Assembly (NCBI RefSeq): GCF_003072065.1
Contig: NZ_QCYG01000003.1
Location: forward strand, 248,001-312,000
Reading direction: 5' to 3'
Length of the DNA: 64,000 nt
Source of the DNA: Thalassorhabdomicrobium marinisediminis
GTDB taxonomy: Bacteria > Pseudomonadota > Alphaproteobacteria > Rhodobacterales > Rhodobacteraceae
This document shows, piece by piece, positions 8,830-17,704 of the stretch (within the stretch, counting starts at the first letter, position 1; every line of letters begins with the position of its first letter). Position numbers and translations under genes: made by a program. Below the pieces are notes generated by a model that saw only the letters and a list, made by a program, of their open reading frames with translations, was not told the DNA's origin and did not search any database.

Positions 8830-10476
8830 ATGGCTGAAATTGAACGCGAATCCATGGAATACGACGTCGTCATCGTCGGGGCCGGCCCTGCGGGACTATC
8901 GGCGGCGATCCGGCTCAAGCAATTGGACGCGGACCTTAGCGTTGTGGTGCTCGAGAAAGGCTCGGAAGTGGGCGCGCACATCCTGTCGGGCGCGGTGCTG
9001 GACCCTTGCGGGCTGGACGCTTTGATCCCCGGCTGGAAGGAAAAGGGCGCCCCGCTGAACGTGCCCGTGACCGAGGACAATTTCTACATGCTGGGCGAGG
9101 CGGGCAAGATCCGCGTTCCAAACTTCCCCATGCCGCCGCTGATGAACAACCACGGCAACTACATCGTCTCGATGGGCAACGTCTGCCGCTGGATGGCCGA
9201 ACAGGCCGAAGCCCTTGGCGTGGAAATCTTCCCCGGCATGGCCTGTTCCGAACTGGTTTACGGCGATGCGGGCGAAGTCAAAGGCGTCGTCGCGGGCGTC
9301 TTCGGGCTCGAGGCCGACGGCTCTTACGGGCCGAACACCGAGCCGGGGATGGAGCTGCACGGCAAATACGTCTTCCTTGGCGAAGGCGTGCGCGGGTCGC
9401 TCTCGAAAGAGGTGATCGCGAAATACGATCTTGCCCGGGACGCCGAGCCGCAGAAATACGGGCTGGGCATGAAGGAAATCTGGGAAATCGACCCCGCCAA
9501 GCACCGCGAGGGCACCGTCACCCACACCATGGGCTGGCCGCTGGGCAAGAACGCGGGCGGCGGGTCGTTCATCTATCACCTTGAGAACAATCAGGTTTAC
9601 GTAGGCTTCGTCGTCCACCTCGGCTACGCGAACCCCTACGTCTTCCCGTACATGGAATTCCAGCGCTTCAAGCATCACCCCATGGTGGCCGAACTGCTGG
9701 AAGGCGGCAAACGCGTCGCCTATGGCGCGCGTGCGATTTCCGAAGGCGGCTATCAGTCGATGCCGAAGATGACAGCCCCCGGCGTGGCGCTGCTGGGCTG
9801 TTCGGTGGGCATGGTCAACGTGCCGCGCATCAAGGGCAACCACAACGCCATGCTGTCGGGCAAAGCCGCCGCCGAAGCCGCCTATGCGGCCATCGCCGCA
9901 GGCCGCGCCAGTGACGAGCTGACCGAGTATGAGGCCGACGTGCGCGAAGGGGCCATCGGCAAAGACCTTAAGAAAGTGCGCAACGTCAAGCCGCTGTGGT
10001 CCCGGCACGGGCTGCTCGCATCCCTCATGGTGGGGGGGCTGGACATGTGGACGAACACGTTCGGGTTCTCGGTCCTTGGCACGCTCAAGCACAGGAAATC
10101 CGACGCCGAAGCCACCGAGAAGGCAGATCAGCACCAGCCCATCGACTACCCCAAGCCGGACGGCAAGCTCAGCTTCGACCGGCTGACCAACGTGGCGTTT
10201 TCCTTCACCAACCATGAGGAAAGCCAGCCTGCGCACCTCAAGCTGAAGGACCCCACGCTGCCGGTCGCCGTGAACCTGCCCGAATACGCAGGCCCGTCGG
10301 CGCGCTATTGCCCCGCCGGCGTTTACGAGTTTGTCGGTGAAGGCGCCGAGACCAAGTTCCAGATCAACTTCCAGAACTGCGTGCACTGCAAGACCTGCGA
10401 CATCAAGGATCCGCTGCAGAACATCAACTGGACGGTCCCGCAGGGCGGCGACGGGCCGAACTATCCCAACATGTAA
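8830..10476 (+). CDS. Electron transfer flavoprotein-ubiquinone oxidoreductase (ETF-QO)
   Basis: This 548-residue enzyme matches full-length ETF-QO. It has an N-terminal FAD-binding motif (YDVVIVGAGPAGLSAAIRLK) and a central quinone/membrane-associated region. The C-terminal [4Fe-4S] domain has Cys residues in YCPAGVYEF and NCVHCKTCDIKDP and ends in the typical INWTVPQGGDGPNYPNM. It passes electrons from ETF, itself reduced by acyl-CoA dehydrogenases such as the one at the left edge, into the ubiquinone pool. A GGGAGG ribosome site precedes ATG 8830. A strong terminator follows, so it is probably monocistronic. Confidence 0.97.
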   Translation: MAEIERESMEYDVVIVGAGPAGLSAAIRLKQLDADLSVVVLEKGSEVGAHILSGAVLDPCGLDALIPGWKEKGAPLNVPVTEDNFYMLGEAGKIRVPNFPMPPLMNNHGNYIVSMGNVCRWMAEQAEALGVEIFPGMACSELVYGDAGEVKGVVAGVFGLEADGSYGPNTEPGMELHGKYVFLGEGVRGSLSKEVIAKYDLARDAEPQKYGLGMKEIWEIDPAKHREGTVTHTMGWPLGKNAGGGSFIYHLENNQVYVGFVVHLGYANPYVFPYMEFQRFKHHPMVAELLEGGKRVAYGARAISEGGYQSMPKMTAPGVALLGCSVGMVNVPRIKGNHNAMLSGKAAAEAAYAAIAAGRASDELTEYEADVREGAIGKDLKKVRNVKPLWSRHGLLASLMVGGLDMWTNTFGFSVLGTLKHRKSDAEATEKADQHQPIDYPKPDGKLSFDRLTNVAFSFTNHEESQPAHLKLKDPTLPVAVNLPEYAGPSARYCPAGVYEFVGEGAETKFQINFQNCVHCKTCDIKDPLQNINWTVPQGGDGPNYPNM

Positions 10477-10498
10477 CGCAAGTCGCGCGATCTCTTCG

Positions 10499-10526
10499 AA
10501 CAGGGCCCCCGCGCGGGCCCTGTTTT
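10499..10526 (+). terminator. Rho-independent terminator after ETF-QO
   Basis: A perfect 8-bp stem, CAGGGCCC at 10501-10508 paired with GGGCCCTG at 10515-10522, has a 6-base loop and is followed by TTTT. Flanking AA/TT pairs extend the stem. It lies 23 bases after the ETF-QO stop codon. Confidence 0.9.
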
Positions 10527-10628
10527 GCTTTGCGGACGCGGTATCCCGCCGAAGCCCGGACAAGACAATTGCTCCGCGTGCGGCTTGACCCTAGGTTGCA
10601 CGAACAACCTACACCGGAGCCCGCCCCT

Positions 10629-12350
10629 GTGATCTTTCGCCTTCCTTCTGCCCGACTGGCCACTGCGGCCAGCGCCTTGTGGTGCCTGACCCTGCCCGCC
10701 GCCGCGGACCCCGATCCCGGGGCTTATCTCGCGGCGCGGCATGCGATGGTCAACGGCGACTACGGGACGGCAGCCGCGCACTATCGCCACACGCTGCTGG
10801 CCGATCCGACCAACACCGAGCTGATGGAAAAGGCGCTGACCGCCTATCTCGGCACCGGAGAGATCGAGGCCGCGGCAGAGCTCGCGCGGGCCTTCCACGG
10901 TGCGGGGGAAGACAGCCAATTGGCCAATATCGCCCTTATGGCGCAGGCCGCCGGGGCCGCGGATTGGGCCGCGATCTTCGACATGCTGGAAGCCGGCCAT
11001 CAGGTCGGCCCGCTGATGGACGGCCTCGCTCAGGCCTGGGCGCATGTGGGGATGGGCAAGCCAGACCGCGCGATGATGAGCTTCGATGAAGTGATCGACA
11101 CCCCCGGCCTGCGCCCCTTCGGCCAACATCACAAGGCCCTTGCGCTGACGCTGCTGGGCGATTTTGCGGCCGCCGATGCGATCTATTCCCTGCCCGCTGC
11201 CGAAGGCGTGCCCCCCTCGCGGGCGACGCTCGTCTCTCACGCGCGGGTGCTGGCCGAACTGGGCGCGTTCGAGCGCGCGCAATCGCTTCTGACACGCGCC
11301 TTCGGCGAGGCGTCCGATCCTGAAATCACCGCCGTGCAGGCCGCCCTTGCCGCGCAAGAGATCCCCGCCCTGCCGCGCAGCGTGACCAGCCCCGCGCAGG
11401 GCATCGCCTATGGGTTCGTCGGCCTCGCGGACGTGCTGCAGGGGGAAGCAGACGAAAGCTATCTGCTGCTCTATGCGCAGGCTGCCCGCCACATCGCGCC
11501 ACAGGATGCTGACGCGCAGATCGCCACCGCGCAGTTGCTCACCGCGCTGGAACAATACGACGCCGCCGCCCGGACCTTCGCCAAGGTGGCCACCGACGAT
11601 CCGGCCTTTCACAGCGCCGAACTGGGCCGGGCCGAGGCGTTGCGTCTTGCCGGGCGGGTCGATCAGGCCATCGAGGTTCTGACCCAGCTCACACGCAGCC
11701 ATCCGCAGGTTCCGCTGTCCCATGTGTCGCTGGGCGATGCCTTCCGCGAGCAGGGCCGGTTCGAGGATGCGGCCGAGGCCTACACACGGGCGATTGCGGG
11801 CTACGGCGACGATTCCCCGATCCTGTGGTGGCTGCACTACACGCGCGGCATCGCCTATGAGCGGATTGGCGATTGGCCCCGCGCCGAAGCCGACTTCCGC
11901 GCCGCACTCGCCCGCAAGCCCGACAGCCCTTCGGTGCTGAACTATCTGGGCTATTCGCTGGTCGATCGCGGATTGTCCGAACACTACGACGAAGCGCTCG
12001 CCATGATCGAAGCCGCGGCCGCCGCGCGGCCCGACAACGGCGCGATTGTCGACAGCCTCGCCTGGGTCTATTTCACCCTTGGCCGCTATCAAGAAGCCGT
12101 GGAGCCGATGGAGCGCGCCGCCGAGCTTGAGCCGAACGACCCGATCCTGAGCGACCACCTGGGCGATGTTTACTGGATGGTGGGCCGTACGGTCGAAGCG
12201 CGGTTCCAGTGGCGTCGGGCGCTGTCCTTTGACCCGGAAGAGGCCGAGGCCGAACGCATCCGCCGCAAGCTCGAGATCGGGCTGGACGCGGTCTATGCCG
12301 CCGAAGGCGTGACCCCGGCGCCGGCGGTCGAGGTCGCCAATGACATCTGA
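10629..12350 (+). CDS. Exported TPR-repeat protein
   Basis: This 573-residue protein is read from GTG 10629, where the sequence begins with a signal peptide (hydrophobic ATAASALWCLTLPAAA, cleavage near the following DPDP). The rest is a string of helical tetratricopeptide repeats. The best examples are GRFEDAAEAYTRAIAGYGDD, the repeat around GDWPRAEADFRAALARKPDS, and GRYQEAVEPMERAAELEPND. The Rhodobacterales relatives I recall are uncharacterised periplasmic or outer-membrane TPR proteins. It overlaps ispE by 11 bases, so the two are translated from one message. There is no functional clue beyond a protein-interaction scaffold. Confidence 0.85.
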   Translation: MIFRLPSARLATAASALWCLTLPAAADPDPGAYLAARHAMVNGDYGTAAAHYRHTLLADPTNTELMEKALTAYLGTGEIEAAAELARAFHGAGEDSQLANIALMAQAAGAADWAAIFDMLEAGHQVGPLMDGLAQAWAHVGMGKPDRAMMSFDEVIDTPGLRPFGQHHKALALTLLGDFAAADAIYSLPAAEGVPPSRATLVSHARVLAELGAFERAQSLLTRAFGEASDPEITAVQAALAAQEIPALPRSVTSPAQGIAYGFVGLADVLQGEADESYLLLYAQAARHIAPQDADAQIATAQLLTALEQYDAAARTFAKVATDDPAFHSAELGRAEALRLAGRVDQAIEVLTQLTRSHPQVPLSHVSLGDAFREQGRFEDAAEAYTRAIAGYGDDSPILWWLHYTRGIAYERIGDWPRAEADFRAALARKPDSPSVLNYLGYSLVDRGLSEHYDEALAMIEAAAAARPDNGAIVDSLAWVYFTLGRYQEAVEPMERAAELEPNDPILSDHLGDVYWMVGRTVEARFQWRRALSFDPEEAEAERIRRKLEIGLDAVYAAEGVTPAPAVEVANDI

Positions 12351-13188
12351 CGCCACGCTGTCCGAGGCGGCACCGGCGAAGATCAACCTTGCGCTGCATG
12401 TCACCGGACAGCGCGACGACGGCTATCACCTGCTCGATTCGCTGGTGGTTTTTGCGCAGATCGGCGACACGATCAGCGTCGCGCGCTCGGACGTGTTGTC
12501 ACTGAGCGTCGACGGCCCCTTCGCCGATGGACTTTCGATCACGGACAACCTCGTGCTCGATGCCGCCCGCGCCTTTGACACCCGCGACGGGGCCGCAATC
12601 ACCCTGACCAAACGGTTGCCACTCGCCTCGGGGATCGGCGGCGGGTCGGCGGATGCCGCAGCGACTTTGCGCGCGTTGTCGCGCCTTTGGGACCGCCCCC
12701 TGCCCCAAGGCGAGGCGATTGCAGCGCTTGGCGCTGATGTGCCGGTCTGCCTGTCGCAGGACCTTACCCGCATGTCCGGCATCGGAGACGACTTGCACCG
12801 GATCGGCCCGCCGCCGCCCCTGCACCTCTTGCTGGTCAATCCCGGTGTCGAAGTCTCGACTCCTGCGGGCTTCAAAGCTCTGCCGCAGAAGTCCAATCCG
12901 CCCATGACCGACCCGATGCCCCATCCGTGGGAAAGTGGGTTGTGGCTGGACTGGCTGCGCGCCCAGCGCAACGATCTGCAAGCGCCCGCCTGTGAGGTTG
13001 CGCCGGTGATTTCGGATGTTCTGGACCTCATCGCCGCGCAGACCGGCTGCGATCTGGCGCGTATGTCCGGCTCGGGCGCCACCTGTTTCGGCCTGTTCCA
13101 GACCGCCGCCGCCTGCACCGCCGCTCAGGCCGTTATCGCCGCGCAGCACCCCGAGTGGTGGTGCGTCGCAACGCAGGCCGTTACCTGA
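12340..13188 (+). CDS. ispE: 4-diphosphocytidyl-2-C-methyl-D-erythritol kinase
   Basis: This 282-residue GHMP kinase opens with EAAPAKINLALHVTG. The phosphate-binding loop is LPLASGIGGGSADAAATL, and the C-terminal motif MSGSGATCFGLF completes the active site. IspE phosphorylates CDP-methylerythritol in the MEP isoprenoid pathway. The gene converges on, and overlaps by 8 bases, the polyprenyl diphosphate synthase gene, which consumes the pathway's product. ATG 12340 lies inside the upstream TPR gene. Confidence 0.95.
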   Translation: MTSDATLSEAAPAKINLALHVTGQRDDGYHLLDSLVVFAQIGDTISVARSDVLSLSVDGPFADGLSITDNLVLDAARAFDTRDGAAITLTKRLPLASGIGGGSADAAATLRALSRLWDRPLPQGEAIAALGADVPVCLSQDLTRMSGIGDDLHRIGPPPPLHLLLVNPGVEVSTPAGFKALPQKSNPPMTDPMPHPWESGLWLDWLRAQRNDLQAPACEVAPVISDVLDLIAAQTGCDLARMSGSGATCFGLFQTAAACTAAQAVIAAQHPEWWCVATQAVT

Positions 13189-14185
13189 CCCGCGCCACGA
13201 CGTAGTCGGCCAGATCCAGCAGCATATCCTTAAGGTCATGGCCGGGCAGCGGGTCCAGAGCAGCCTTGGCCCGCTCCATCCACGCCAGCGCATCCGCCCG
13301 CGTGCTCTCAAGCGTGCCGTGTTTGGCCAGCAGGTCCAGTGCAGTCTGCAAATCGCCCTCCTCCTGACGGCCCTTCTCGATGGTGCGCACCCAGAACGCC
13401 CGCTCTTCCGCGTCCGCCGCCGCCACCGCGCGGATCACCGGCAGGGTCAGCTTACGCTCGCGGAAATCATCGCCGATGTTCTTGCCGGTGGCGTCCGTGC
13501 CCTGATAATCCAGCAGGTCGTCGACGATCTGGAAGCCCACGCCCAGCGCATCGCCATAATCGAACAGGGCCTGGACCGTCTCCGCGTCGCGCCCCGCGAT
13601 CACCCCGCCCACTTCCATCGCCGCCGAGAACAACGCCGCCGTTTTGCCCCGCACCACCTGCAGATAGGTCGCTTCGCTCGTGGCAAGGTTGCTGGCCGCG
13701 GTCAGTTGCAGCACCTCGCCCTCGGCGATGGTGGCAGCTGCGTTCGACAGGATGCGCAGCACGTCCAGCGATCCGGTCTCGGTCATCAATTGGAACGACC
13801 GTGCGAACAGGTAGTCCCCCACCAGCACCGACGAGGTATTGTCCCACAGCAGGTTGGCAGTGGGCCGCCCGCGCCGCTGCGCGCTTTCGTCCACCACGTC
13901 GTCATGCAGCAGGGTCGCCGTGTGGATGAACTCCACCGTCGCCGCCAGATGCACGTGATAGGGGCCCTCGTAGCCGCACAGGTTGGCTGAAGCGAGCGTC
14001 AGCATCGGCCGCAGCCGCTTACCCCCCGCTTCGACCAGATGCGCGGTCACTTCCGGAATTCGCGGCGCATGTTCCGAGGCCATGCGTTCCCGGATCAGAA
14101 GGTTCACCGCCTCCATCTCCTCGGACAGGGCGGCAGCCAGCCGGTCATGGGGTTTCGTGGCAGCGTGATCGAGGCTCATGCGCAT
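13181..14185 (-). CDS. ispB: Long-chain polyprenyl (octa-/decaprenyl) diphosphate synthase
   Basis: This 334-residue all-helical trans-prenyltransferase has both Asp-rich motifs, LLHDDVVDES and QIVDDLLDYQG, and the upstream GGKRLRPMLTLA that binds the allylic diphosphate. Size and sequence fit the enzymes that build the C40-C50 tail of ubiquinone rather than FPP/GGPP synthases. Product length cannot be fixed by eye. The open frame extends farther upstream, but the start is placed at ATG 14185 (MRMSLDHAA) because the extension crosses the divergent neighbour. It is divergent from the DUF2007 gene with only 48 bases between starts. Confidence 0.92.
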   Translation of the reverse strand: MRMSLDHAATKPHDRLAAALSEEMEAVNLLIRERMASEHAPRIPEVTAHLVEAGGKRLRPMLTLASANLCGYEGPYHVHLAATVEFIHTATLLHDDVVDESAQRRGRPTANLLWDNTSSVLVGDYLFARSFQLMTETGSLDVLRILSNAAATIAEGEVLQLTAASNLATSEATYLQVVRGKTAALFSAAMEVGGVIAGRDAETVQALFDYGDALGVGFQIVDDLLDYQGTDATGKNIGDDFRERKLTLPVIRAVAAADAEERAFWVRTIEKGRQEEGDLQTALDLLAKHGTLESTRADALAWMERAKAALDPLPGHDLKDMLLDLADYVVARVR

Positions 14186-14233
14186 AGGTGTCCTTGCTCG
14201 ACAAAGGCGCCCGATGCGCCTTAGATCAGGGGT

Positions 14234-14449
14234 ATGAAAGAACTCCTGCGCAGCAACGATATGACCGTGATCGCCTTTGCCAAAGCCCTTCTTCAGGGCG
14301 AGGATATAGAGGTGTTCGAGTTGGACGTAAATATGAGCATCCTCGACGGCTCGCTCGGCATATTGCCGCGCCGCCTGATGGTCCGGCGCGAGGATCATTT
14401 CATCGCCGCCTCTGTGCTGACCGCCAACGACATCGACCTAGGACAATGA
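14234..14449 (+). CDS. DUF2007 small protein
   Basis: This 71-residue soluble protein fits the DUF2007 family (putative signal-transducing protein). It begins MKELLRSNDMTVIAFAKALL, a small ferredoxin-like alpha/beta pattern, and ends with DRR-like ILPRRLMVRREDHF. In many alphaproteobacteria this gene sits between a polyprenyl synthase and a tRNA methyltransferase gene, as here. Its biochemical role is unknown. The stop codon overlaps the ATG of the next gene. Confidence 0.85.
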   Translation: MKELLRSNDMTVIAFAKALLQGEDIEVFELDVNMSILDGSLGILPRRLMVRREDHFIAASVLTANDIDLGQ

Positions 14450-15198
14450 CCGACACCACCTGTGACGCCTTTCTGGGCGGACGTCTGACGCTTGAGCAGC
14501 CCGCCCGCGGCTATCGCGCGGGCCTCGATCCGGTGCTGCTGGCCGCCGCGGTCAAGGCGCGCGCGGGTGAGACGGTGCTGGAGCTGGGCTGCGGTGCGGG
14601 GGCGGCGCTGCTCTGTCTGGGCACGCGGGTGCCGGGTCTTGTCCTGCATGGGGTTGAGGTGCAGCCGGCCTATGCGGAGCTGTGCCGCCGCAACGCCGCC
14701 CGCAACGGGATGCAAGCGACGATCTGGGACGGGGACCTGCGCGCCCTGCCGCCCGCGCTGAGCAACATGACCTTTCACCACGTCCTCGCCAATCCGCCCT
14801 ATTTCGAGGCCGGACGCGGCAAGGCCAGCGCCCTGCACGACCGTGATCTGGCGCTGCGCGGCGACACGACAACGGCCAACTGGATCGAAACCGCGACCCG
14901 GCGCTTGCGCCCCAAGGGATGGCTGACCCTGATCCACAAGGCCGACCGTCTCCACGACGTCCTGCGCGCTATGGACGACCGCCTCGGCGCGATCTCGGTC
15001 TACCCGATCACCGGACGCGCGGGCCGCCCCGCCGACCGCGTGCTGGTCCGCGCCCACAAGGGGGCACGCGGGCCGTTCCGGCTGCATCCGCCGGTTCATC
15101 TGCACGACGGGCCGCAGCACCGCAGCGACCAACCGGACTACCGCCCCGAAATCGGCGCAATCCTGCGGGATGGCGCTTCGTTTCCCCTGCCCGATTAA
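14446..15198 (+). CDS. tRNA1(Val) (adenine-N6)-methyltransferase-like protein (COG4123)
   Basis: This 250-residue SAM-dependent methyltransferase has the glycine-rich motif I LELGCGAGAALLCLG and the catalytic N6-adenine motif NPPYF. It opens with an FLGGRLTLEQPARGYRAGLD segment typical of the TrmN6/YfiC family, which methylates A37 of tRNA-Val. The start at 14446 overlaps the DUF2007 stop by ATGA, so the two are probably co-translated. The precise substrate in alphaproteobacteria is inferred from the family only. Confidence 0.85.
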   Translation: MTDTTCDAFLGGRLTLEQPARGYRAGLDPVLLAAAVKARAGETVLELGCGAGAALLCLGTRVPGLVLHGVEVQPAYAELCRRNAARNGMQATIWDGDLRALPPALSNMTFHHVLANPPYFEAGRGKASALHDRDLALRGDTTTANWIETATRRLRPKGWLTLIHKADRLHDVLRAMDDRLGAISVYPITGRAGRPADRVLVRAHKGARGPFRLHPPVHLHDGPQHRSDQPDYRPEIGAILRDGASFPLPD

Positions 15199-15267
15199 CC
15201 AAATCGAAACACTTCGCGCGCGATCCTGCCCATGGTCGCGCTTTCTGCCATGCAGCGTGACAGAGGC

Positions 15268-15289
15268 CTAAATCTGTGGTCAGATTTAG
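15268..15289 (+). promoter_or_regulatory. Perfect 9-bp inverted repeat upstream of the DUF465 gene
   Basis: CTAAATCTG at 15268-15276 and CAGATTTAG at 15281-15289 form perfect arms with a 4-base TGGT spacer, followed by TTTCATT. The element stands out as AT-rich. It lies 70 bases after the methyltransferase stop and 30 bases before the next start. It could be a terminator, a leader hairpin or an operator; sequence alone does not decide. Confidence 0.6.
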
Positions 15290-15318
15290 TTTCATTCACC
15301 GAAGTTAGGAGGAACACC

Positions 15319-15486
15319 ATGAGCTTGACGTCCCACCTGGAGGAACTCAAGAGAAAGCACGACGCCCTGTCCGAGGCCGTCGAGAAAGCCCAACGCAGTC
15401 CTGGCTCCGATGATCTTGAGGTGTCGCGCCTCAAGAAGGAAAAACTTCATCTGAAAGAAGAGATTACGCGCCTGACCCCGGCCTAG
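15319..15486 (+). CDS. YdcH-family (DUF465) small protein
   Basis: This 55-residue, highly charged, wholly helical protein begins MSLTSHLEELKRKHDALSEA and ends EVSRLKKEKLHLKEEITRL. That is the two-helix hairpin pattern of DUF465/YdcH proteins, which are widespread in proteobacteria and of uncertain function. An ideal AGGAGG ribosome site lies at 15307-15312, six bases before the ATG, suggesting strong translation. It is flanked by an inverted repeat upstream and a terminator downstream, so it is probably a monocistronic unit. Confidence 0.85.
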   Translation: MSLTSHLEELKRKHDALSEAVEKAQRSPGSDDLEVSRLKKEKLHLKEEITRLTPA

Positions 15487-15509
15487 CGCCCGCCGTCAGA
15501 TCGCAAACG

Positions 15510-15541
15510 AAAAGGGCCACCCCAAGGGGCGGCCCTTATTT
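15510..15541. terminator. Bidirectional terminator between the DUF465 gene and phbB
   Basis: AAGGGCC at 15512-15518 pairs with GGCCCTT at 15531-15537, and an inner CCCC/GGGG pairing shortens the loop. T-rich sequence follows on both strands (TTATTT on plus, TTTTCG on minus). It lies between two convergent genes and can serve both. Confidence 0.85.
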
Positions 15542-15559
15542 GTGCCAAGGGTGGCGGGT

Positions 15560-16282
15560 CTAGACGAAAAATTGCGCCCCGTTGGCGGAAATCGTCGAGC
15601 CGTTCACGAAACCCGAATCGTCCGACGCCAGGAAGGCCACGCAGCGCGCAATCTCTTCTGGCTCACCCAGGCGGCCCGCCGGAATCTGGCTGATGATCGA
15701 CTCGCGCACCTTTTCCGGCACCGCCATGACCATTTCCGTCGCGATGTAGCCCGGGCAGACCGCGTTCGCCGTGATCCCCGCCCGTGCGCCTTCCTGCGCC
15801 AGCGATTTGATGATGCCCAGATCCCCCGCCTTGGTCGCCGCATAGTTCACCTGTGCGAACTGGCCTTTCTGGCCATTGATCGACGAAATCACGATCACCC
15901 GGCCGAATTTGCGTTCCCGCATTCCGGGCCAGATCGGGTGAATCGTGTTGAACACGCCGGTCAGGTTGGTGTCGATCACCTCTTTCCACTGGTCCGGCGT
16001 CATCTTGTGGAACGGCGCATCGCGGGTGATGCCCGCGTTGGCGACGACCACTTCGATGGGGCCAAGCTCCTCCTCGACCTTGGCGATCCCGGTTTTCGAA
16101 CTCTCGTAGTCCGCGACGTTCCACTTGTAGGTCTTGATGCCGGTGGTTTCGGTGAACTTGGCCGCGGCCTCATCATTGCCCGCATAGGTCGCGGCGACGG
16201 TGTAGCCGTCCTCCTTCAGTTTCTTCGAGATCGCCTCACCAATGCCGCGCGATCCCCCTGTTACGAGTGCTACCCGTCCCAT
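15560..16282 (-). CDS. phbB: Acetoacetyl-CoA reductase
   Basis: This 240-residue short-chain dehydrogenase starts MGRVALVTGGSRGIGEAIS with the Rossmann TGxxxGIG motif. It has NNAG-equivalent VANAGITRD and the catalytic YAATK motif. The residues and length are those of PhbB/PhaB, the NADPH-dependent reductase making (R)-3-hydroxybutyryl-CoA for polyhydroxybutyrate. ATG 16282 is chosen because the residues upstream of MGRVAL are not conserved and a GAGAGA ribosome site precedes it. It follows phbA by 84 bases on the same strand and is closed by a terminator. Confidence 0.95.
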   Translation of the reverse strand: MGRVALVTGGSRGIGEAISKKLKEDGYTVAATYAGNDEAAAKFTETTGIKTYKWNVADYESSKTGIAKVEEELGPIEVVVANAGITRDAPFHKMTPDQWKEVIDTNLTGVFNTIHPIWPGMRERKFGRVIVISSINGQKGQFAQVNYAATKAGDLGIIKSLAQEGARAGITANAVCPGYIATEMVMAVPEKVRESIISQIPAGRLGEPEEIARCVAFLASDDSGFVNGSTISANGAQFFV

Positions 16283-16366
16283 ATCTCTCTCCCTTTCGAT
16301 TGAACTTGGCAATGATGCTATCGGGGCCAGGATCGTGGCGCAACATTATTGCGCCGCGATTTCCGA

Positions 16367-17542
16367 TCAGGGACGTTCAACGCAAAGCGCCACGCCCATC
16401 CCGCCGCCGATGCAGAGTGTCGCAAGCCCCTTCTTCGCATCCCGACGCTTCATCTCGTAAAGCAGCGTGTTCAGCACACGACAGCCCGACGCGCCGATCG
16501 GGTGACCGATGGCAATCGCGCCGCCGTTCACGTTCACAATCGCAGGGTCCCATCCCATGTCCTTGTTCACCGCGCAGGCCTGCGCTGCAAAGGCTTCGTT
16601 CGCCTCGACCAGATCAAGATCATCGACCGTCCAGCCGGCTTTTTCCAACGCCTTGCGCGACGCATAAACCGGCCCGACGCCCATCACCGCCGGATCAAGC
16701 CCCGCGGTCGCATAGGACGCGATGCGCGCCAGCGGTTCGATCCCGCGCTTCTCGGCGTCATCCGCAGACATCAGCAGCGTCGCCGCCGCGCCATCGTTCA
16801 ACCCCGACGCATTCGCCGCGGTGACCGAGCCGTCCTTGGTGAAGGCGGGCCGCATCTTTTGCATTGCCTCAAGGTTCGCGCCGTGGCGGATGTATTCGTC
16901 CTGATCCACCACGATGTCGCCTTTGCGGGTCTTCACCGTGAAGGCGGCAATCTCGTCCGCGAACTTGCCCGCCTTCTGCGCCGCTTCGGCCTTGTTCTGC
17001 GAGGCAACGGCGAACTCGTCCTGCATATCGCGGGAAATCTGCCACTTCTCGGCGACATTCTCGGCCGTTTGCCCCATGTGATACTGGTTGAACGCATCCC
17101 AGAGGCCGTCTTTGATCATCGTGTCGATCAGCTTGATGTCGCCCATCTTCTGACCGGCGCGCAGGTTCTGCGCATGGGGGCTGAGCGTCATGTTTTCCTG
17201 ACCGCCCGCCGCGACAATCGACGCATCGCCCAGCATGATGTGCTGCGCCCCCAGCGCGACCGCGCGCAGGCCCGAGCCACAGACCTGATTGATCCCCCAG
17301 GCCGCGGCTTCCTGCGGCAAACCGGCGTTGATATGCGCCTGACGTGCGGGGTTCTGCCCCTGCGCGGCAGTCAGCACCTGCCCCAGAATGGTCTCCGACA
17401 CCTCGGATTTGTCGATGCCGGCGCGGGCGACGACCTCTTCAAGAACGGCGGCGCCCAGATCATGGGCCGGCGTGTTGGCAAAAGCCCCGCCGAAACTGCC
17501 CACGGCGGTGCGGGCGGCGGATGCGATAACGACATTGGTCAT
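16367..17542 (-). CDS. phbA: Acetyl-CoA acetyltransferase (beta-ketothiolase)
   Basis: This 391-residue thiolase has the nucleophilic Cys in [15 protein letters not shown]. The catalytic His is in [12 protein letters not shown] and the second Cys in [12 protein letters not shown] at the C-terminus. These are standard for biosynthetic thiolases that condense two acetyl-CoA to acetoacetyl-CoA. With phbB just downstream it forms the classical phbAB pair for PHB precursor supply. The polymerase gene is not in this window, as is common in Rhodobacteraceae. Confidence 0.96.
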   Translation of the reverse strand: MTNVVIASAARTAVGSFGGAFANTPAHDLGAAVLEEVVARAGIDKSEVSETILGQVLTAAQGQNPARQAHINAGLPQEAAAWGINQVCGSGLRAVALGAQHIMLGDASIVAAGGQENMTLSPHAQNLRAGQKMGDIKLIDTMIKDGLWDAFNQYHMGQTAENVAEKWQISRDMQDEFAVASQNKAEAAQKAGKFADEIAAFTVKTRKGDIVVDQDEYIRHGANLEAMQKMRPAFTKDGSVTAANASGLNDGAAATLLMSADDAEKRGIEPLARIASYATAGLDPAVMGVGPVYASRKALEKAGWTVDDLDLVEANEAFAAQACAVNKDMGWDPAIVNVNGGAIAIGHPIGASGCRVLNTLLYEMKRRDAKKGLATLCIGGGMGVALCVERP

Positions 17543-17704
17543 GGATAAATCCCCTCATATGAACCGACGACAAGCGGTGTCAGAGGGCAGCACGCCAAAC
17601 GGGGCCCCCTGCCGCCGTTGTCCTGAGCATAAGTCGCTGGCAAACCATGCGCAACGCCACTTCCGCGCCGCGGAGGGCAAGGCGACCGGGCGCCGCCGGT
17701 GGCC

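Noticed and set aside
8896-10563. Minus-strand open frame (about 555 codons) opposite the ETF-QO gene
   Set aside because: It is antisense to a complete ETF-QO with all motifs; no ribosome site or domain.
10461-12404. Long minus-strand open frame (about 647 codons) opposite the TPR gene and ispE
   Set aside because: It is antisense to two well-supported genes, has low-complexity Arg/Gly/Ala-rich content and no recognisable domain. GC-rich codons on the real strand create such frames.
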